NCBI GenBank assembly: GCA_964574635.1
Contig: CAZNOG010000010.1
Location: forward strand, 56,266 to 120,265
Direction: 5' to 3'
Origin: CAZNOG01 sp964574635
GTDB lineage: Bacteria; Bacteroidota; Bacteroidia; Flavobacteriales_D; Cryomorphaceae
DNA length: 64,000 nucleotides
Shown here: piece by piece, positions 60,658 through 64,000 of the stretch
Layout of the letters: each line of letters opens with the position of its first letter
Position numbering within the stretch: position 1 is the stretch's first letter
The notes under the pieces: model-generated
What the model saw: the letters and a program-made list of their open reading frames with translations, nothing else
What the model was told of the DNA's origin: nothing
The model's database searches: none
Program-made: the position numbers and the translations under genes

Positions 60658-61383
60658 TCATTTCATTTGGTTCTTCAATTCCTCGATTCGCTCGGCGTAA
60701 ATGGAGCTGGAATCGGGGTGTATGGACTGCAATTCTTCGTTCCGGCCGGTGCGGACGAAAATCAGGGCGCGGTACCAAAGGCTCCGATCGTAAAACACGG
60801 ATGGGTCCGTAATTTCTTCGTACAGAGGCAGCGCCTCTTCGTACTTGCCGGTGTTGAAATACGCGGAAGCGAGGAAATACGACAAGGTGTCGTTGTAGGA
60901 GTTCTCGTCGTACATGGCCCGCCATTTTTCCAGGGCAACGGAGTAATCTTCCATTTTGTAGTCGACCATGGCGTCATAGAAATCGTAATCGGTGGTTGCG
61001 CTCATTGGCACGGGTAGCCCGGGCTCGGTGGTGACGTACTCGGCGAACAACTTTTCGTTGTAATTGGGGCGGGCGATCAGCCAGATCAACATCCCCATGG
61101 CGACGATGATGGCGGCTGCGATGCCGGGGTTGATGCGATAGGAGCGCTTCACGAATCGGCTTCTGCGTTTGTGGATGGCTTCCAAATCCTTCGCCATGCC
61201 TCCGACCCGTATTGCGGCCACCGATTTGCGGATGTCTTCCACGGCGTGTTTCAGCGCGGCGTTGTCTGCCATTTCGGATTCGAACGCCCTGCGTTCGTCG
61301 GTATTCATTTTATCGAGAACATAGCACTCGGCGCGGTCCCACAGGGGGTCTTGGTATCCGTTGTTATTGGTGTGATCGGTCAT
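60658..61383 (-). CDS. Membrane TPR protein with anti-sigma-like N-terminus
   Basis: A 241-residue protein. The N-terminus (residues ~18-60: ECYVLDKMNTDERRAFESEM, ALKHAVEDIRKSVAAI) resembles the cytoplasmic helical part of anti-sigma factors (YLxGxLxxxERxxFE pattern). One membrane helix (~85-103, GIAAAIIVAMGMLIWLIA) is followed by a periplasmic region with TPR-like pairs (YDFYDAMVDYKMEDYSVALEKW, YFLASAYFNTGKYEEALPLYEE). Placement between the sigma factor and the CHAT gene, with 12 and 1 bp spacing, suggests it binds the sigma factor at the membrane and senses a periplasmic signal through its TPR part. Confidence 0.8.
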   Translation of the reverse strand: MTDHTNNNGYQDPLWDRAECYVLDKMNTDERRAFESEMADNAALKHAVEDIRKSVAAIRVGGMAKDLEAIHKRRSRFVKRSYRINPGIAAAIIVAMGMLIWLIARPNYNEKLFAEYVTTEPGLPVPMSATTDYDFYDAMVDYKMEDYSVALEKWRAMYDENSYNDTLSYFLASAYFNTGKYEEALPLYEEITDPSVFYDRSLWYRALIFVRTGRNEELQSIHPDSSSIYAERIEELKNQMK

Positions 61384-61395
61384 TGATCGTGAAGT

Positions 61396-61992
61396 TCAAA
61401 TTTTGTTTTTGAGGGCCTTCAATTTTCGCATACACCGATATTTGAATGTTTTGATGGTCGCTGCGTCGTGGCCTAGGCTGCTGCCGATTTCCTGCAGGCT
61501 TTTCTTTTCGTAATAAAAGCCGGTGAGAATTTCGGCGCACTTGCCGTCCAAGAGTGCGAATATCCGCTTTAATTCCTCGATTTTTTCATCCGTTTCCTTC
61601 ATGCCGGCGAGCTCCGCGTCGAAGTCGTCTGAACCGCCTTCAGTCACTGCGAGTTCGTCGTTTTCCATGCGCACCGTGGATCGGAAGGCTTTTGATTTCA
61701 GGCGATCCAGCCACTTGTATTTGGCGATCCGAAACACGTAGCCTTCCAAGGTGGCGCCGTTGACGGGCGTGAAAGCTCCTTCTTGTACGTTCAACCACGC
61801 CGACAATACGGCTTCCTGAAAAATGTCCTTCGCATCGTCGGCACGCCCCGAGTTTTGCACCACATACGATTCTACATTCCCGTAAGTGTTGGTGTAAAGG
61901 GATTCCAAGGCTCGCTTGTCGCTCTTGCGAAAACCATCCAACAAGGAATTATTGTCCGAATCGCGGTTATATTGGTTCTTTTCGGAGGTCAC
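61396..61992 (-). CDS. ECF-type RNA polymerase sigma factor
   Basis: A 198-residue sigma-70 family protein. Region 2 is DAKDIFQEAVLSAWLNVQEG and RIAKYKWLDRLKSKA (residues ~50-100), binding the core enzyme and -10 type element; region 4 is CAEILTGFYYEKKSLQEIGSSLGHDAATIKTFKYRCMRKLK (~150-195, read in segments), the DNA-binding HTH. It heads the sigma-TPR-CHAT operon. No ATG lies near the family start, so GTG at 61992 is used; the start is uncertain by a few codons. The adjacent TPR membrane protein is the likely anti-sigma partner. Confidence 0.9.
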   Translation of the reverse strand: MTSEKNQYNRDSDNNSLLDGFRKSDKRALESLYTNTYGNVESYVVQNSGRADDAKDIFQEAVLSAWLNVQEGAFTPVNGATLEGYVFRIAKYKWLDRLKSKAFRSTVRMENDELAVTEGGSDDFDAELAGMKETDEKIEELKRIFALLDGKCAEILTGFYYEKKSLQEIGSSLGHDAATIKTFKYRCMRKLKALKNKI

Positions 61993-62420
61993 GTAATTAG
62001 CCGAAGAAGGAGAAATTGAATCCGAGGTTATTGGAATTCAATGATCGGAAATAAATTCGAAAATCACAACGGTTCGTTTACCGTCGATCAGTAAGTTTCC
62101 CTCTTTTGCGGATATATCGAATTGCCGCCATTTGGTGAACAGCCGACCGGGGTGCCGATAATGCGCCTTGTACGAGGAACGGGAACGGCATCCTTTCGTA
62201 CGCAATGCGTTGCGGATGCCGCCGCGGCAGAGCGACCGCGAGGAAGCTCCTGTCGAGGCGATGCAGTCCGCCGCGATTGCGTGCGAAAGATATAGTGGAC
62301 GGCCCGGCCGCCCCTGACCAAAAGGCCAATGTTCGTATGTGAAGTGGTTGAAAATCGATACGATCTGTATAGATGATTAAGAAGGCGGCGGACCCGAATC
62401 ATAAAAATTCTCGGGGGAGA
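61993..62420. other. Intergenic upstream of the sigma-CHAT operon, no gene seen
   Basis: About 430 bp. A near-match -7 box (minus-strand TATCTTTC, 62285-62292) could drive the operon with a long leader of ~290 nt. No hairpin or coding frame could be supported. Confidence 0.45.
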
Positions 62421-63134
62421 CTATAGCGCGGCTTGGGCGGTGAAATAGCGGTACAGCATGCCTACGGCCAGTGCGATTCCGAAGCTTAAAAACGTGCCGA
62501 TGAGTATGTATTCGGTTAATCTACGGTCCTTTGCGCGGGTGAGGTCGCCGAAGCGGAAGATGGATTTTGCGGCCATGAGAAATCCGATGGCGGCCCACTG
62601 GCCCAGGACGATGAAGGCGAATATCATGAGGCGCTCGAGGATGCCGATGTACAGTCCTGCGTTGGGAAGTGCGGATTGTTTTCCGTCTTCGTCGACGATG
62701 TACGCACTCCACCGGGCCATGGCGACACCGACGAAAAATGCGGCCGGGCGGGTGAGGAAGAGGGCGGCGACGAGGGCGGCCGACCAGTGGTGTGGCAGGG
62801 CGATTTTCATCGGGTCGCCGAAGTAATCGACGATGGCGAGGATGGCGATCAAATGGAGGCCTTGGTCGAGGAAGAACCAGCGCACGCGGGTGGGGGGTGT
62901 CTGGAAAATCAGTTTGCAGGCGTCGATGACTAGGTGTGTGGCGCCTACGGCGGCGGCGATGGGCCAGTGTTCGTACCCGACGAGCAGCAGCACCGCCACC
63001 GTATGTATGGCGATGTGGAGGTAAAATGCGGGCGCGCGGAGTTTTGCCCGGGTTTTTTGCTCCACTTGGGCCTTGGATTGCAGGAAGAAATCGCCGATCA
63101 GGTGGGCCAATATCAGCTTGAGCAACAGTGTCAT
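62421..63134 (-). CDS. DUF3307 membrane protein
   Basis: A 237-residue inner-membrane protein with about six helices. It starts with the DUF3307 signature (LILAHLIGDFFLQSKA), followed by HIAIHTVAVLLLVGY, GATHLVIDACKLIF and FFLDQGLHLIAIL; the His and Asp residues in these motifs are conserved in the family. The C-terminal part has AKSIFRFGDLTRAKDRRLTEYILIGTFLS (read in segments). The function is unknown; the gene is nearly always found next to satD, as here, and the two overlap by 4 bp (ATGA), so they are translationally coupled. Confidence 0.9.
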   Translation of the reverse strand: MTLLLKLILAHLIGDFFLQSKAQVEQKTRAKLRAPAFYLHIAIHTVAVLLLVGYEHWPIAAAVGATHLVIDACKLIFQTPPTRVRWFFLDQGLHLIAILAIVDYFGDPMKIALPHHWSAALVAALFLTRPAAFFVGVAMARWSAYIVDEDGKQSALPNAGLYIGILERLMIFAFIVLGQWAAIGFLMAAKSIFRFGDLTRAKDRRLTEYILIGTFLSFGIALAVGMLYRYFTAQAAL

Positions 63135-63739
63135 GTCAGGGATTTGAGGGTTTCTTCGTACAATTCCAACACTTTTTGGATGTGCTCGAAATGGGCCACT
63201 TTGAGCCGGGCGCTGACCGATGGTTGGGTGATGCGGAGCTTGGCGGCCAAATCGCTTTGAACCGCCTGAGGATTATCGAATTGCAGGGCGACGATCTCAG
63301 CGGCTCCCGTGGTCCAACCGTCGCACAGGGCTTCGAGCAGGAAAAAATACACGTCCCAATTGCGGTTGAACTCCTTGTCGCCGCTGCGAATCACCAAGGT
63401 GCGTTTGGTTCCGGCCATGCTTTCGAAGGCTTGGCCGCTGTGGACGAAGGCGGTGCCGTTGGCGCGTGTGACTTGGGGATCGCGGTGGGAAACCTCGCCC
63501 AATCCCAAACTCATGCGCAGGCCGAACCCGGAAGCGCGGAGCGCCGCCCGCAAGTGCAGCGTCAAGGTGAGCCCTCGATGCGCGGGCACCATGGCCTGGA
63601 AGGAATCGCCCCGGTAGACTTGCCAATTTTTGGGCTCTTTTCCGTAAGCGGCCAAGGTTGTGGTAAGGGGCCGCATCCACGACTGTACATCGGTACTTTT
63701 TACGGACCCGATGACGTCGCCTGTGATTACTGCTATCAT
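63131..63739 (-). CDS. SatD family protein
   Basis: A 202-residue cytoplasmic SatD-like protein. It starts MIAVITGDVIGSV, the usual family N-terminus, with VYRGDSFQAMV and LRMSLGLGEVSHRD blocks, resembling nucleotide-cyclase-like folds. The C-terminal ~70 residues (VQSDLAAKLRITQPSVSARLKVAHF) form a winged-helix-like DNA-binding motif, so the protein may combine a sensory fold with DNA binding. It precedes and overlaps the DUF3307 gene. The start at 63739 follows a perfect -7 box at 63763-63770. Confidence 0.85.
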   Translation of the reverse strand: MIAVITGDVIGSVKSTDVQSWMRPLTTTLAAYGKEPKNWQVYRGDSFQAMVPAHRGLTLTLHLRAALRASGFGLRMSLGLGEVSHRDPQVTRANGTAFVHSGQAFESMAGTKRTLVIRSGDKEFNRNWDVYFFLLEALCDGWTTGAAEIVALQFDNPQAVQSDLAAKLRITQPSVSARLKVAHFEHIQKVLELYEETLKSLT

Positions 63740-63762
63740 GAACTGGTATTCTACGTGACGTT

Positions 63763-63770
63763 CAAATATA
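63763..63770 (-). promoter_or_regulatory. -7 box of the satD-DUF3307 operon
   Basis: Minus-strand TATATTTG, exact TAnnTTTG, 24 bp upstream of the satD start. Confidence 0.65.
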
Positions 63771-63924
63771 GACAAAAAAGACGATACTCTACGTATATAG
63801 CCAAATTAATCAATGGTGCCGGAAGGATGGATTGGACCCGCTTGTGGGGAGTGGCAATTGAGGAATTCTTCTATAAGGTTGGGATATACAACCTTGAATC
63901 TATAGAAGGGGATGAAAAATGCAC

Positions 63925-63954
63925 AAAAAAAAGCCACCCTGTTTTGGGGTGACT
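63925..63954 (-). terminator. Terminator for a gene beyond the right edge
   Basis: On the minus strand AGTCACCC / GGGTGGCT (one G-T wobble, 7-nt loop) followed by eight T. It probably ends a minus-strand gene lying outside the window. Confidence 0.7.
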
Positions 63955-63981
63955 TTTCTTGTGTGATCCCGCTGGGAGTAC

Positions 63982-64000
63982 AAAAAAAAGCCACCCATTT
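63982..64000 (-). terminator. Second terminator-like element, cut by the window edge
   Basis: Repeats the A-run and GCCACCC of the element 57 bp to its left; its other arm would be beyond base 64,000. Confidence 0.4.

Overview
The window looks like chromosome from a member of the Bacteroidota, probably a free-living or aquatic Flavobacteriales-like lineage; the rank below phylum is uncertain. Support for the phylum: proteins ending in type IX secretion (T9SS) sorting domains, a CHU_C/gliding-type domain, DUF5916, DUF4221 and DUF7033 proteins, an OMP_b-brl_3 TonB-type receptor, a SatD-DUF3307 pair, and many promoters with the Bacteroidota -7 box TAnnTTTG instead of a Pribnow box. Most of the DNA is moderately GC-rich with GC-biased third codon positions. 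Two stretches are visibly more AT-rich: the passenger part of the first gene (about 1-3.7 kb) and a lipoprotein cluster (46.4-48.7 kb).

Layout. 0-12 kb: a giant secreted T9SS protein cut by the window edge, a SnoaL-like protein, a DUF748/AsmA-like envelope protein, a second T9SS protein, a short SSB, peptide deformylase, a TPR lipoprotein, a secreted protein and a 130-residue CHU_C protein. 12-25 kb: an AlkD/HEAT-like protein, an FMN glutamate-synthase-family protein, the trehalose synthase/phosphatase fusion OtsA-OtsB convergent with a GH15 glucoamylase/trehalase, two Gre-type proteins flanking a His-rich outer-membrane protein, a Crp-family regulator, L-serine dehydratase and a TPR histidine kinase. 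25-43 kb: a DUF5916 protein, a DMT transporter, D-serine dehydratase, an S9 peptidase, a MATE transporter, a TonB-type receptor, an M49 peptidase, a cold-shock protein, a GNAT-nitrilase fusion and two small stress/envelope-type proteins. 43-52 kb: a short second DnaE, a low-GC lipoprotein cluster with one gene broken by an in-frame TGA, a DUF1801 protein, and an overlapping GNAT/polysaccharide-deacetylase pair.

52-64 kb holds the two most system-like loci. One is a three-gene, translationally coupled type III-like restriction-modification operon (Mod; a 200-residue protein with a possible PD-(D/E)xK core; a short Res helicase lacking an obvious nuclease domain), with an inverted repeat over its predicted start of transcription. 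The other is a tightly packed operon of an ECF-type sigma factor, a membrane TPR protein with an anti-sigma-like N-terminus, and a large TPR-CHAT protein with caspase-like His and Cys residues and a C-terminal membrane anchor. SatD and DUF3307 close the window.

Across the window a 15-bp word, GGGTTTTTGTGGGTG, occurs five times exactly and once with one mismatch, in both intergenic and coding DNA. No rRNA, tRNA, CRISPR array or insertion sequence was recognised.
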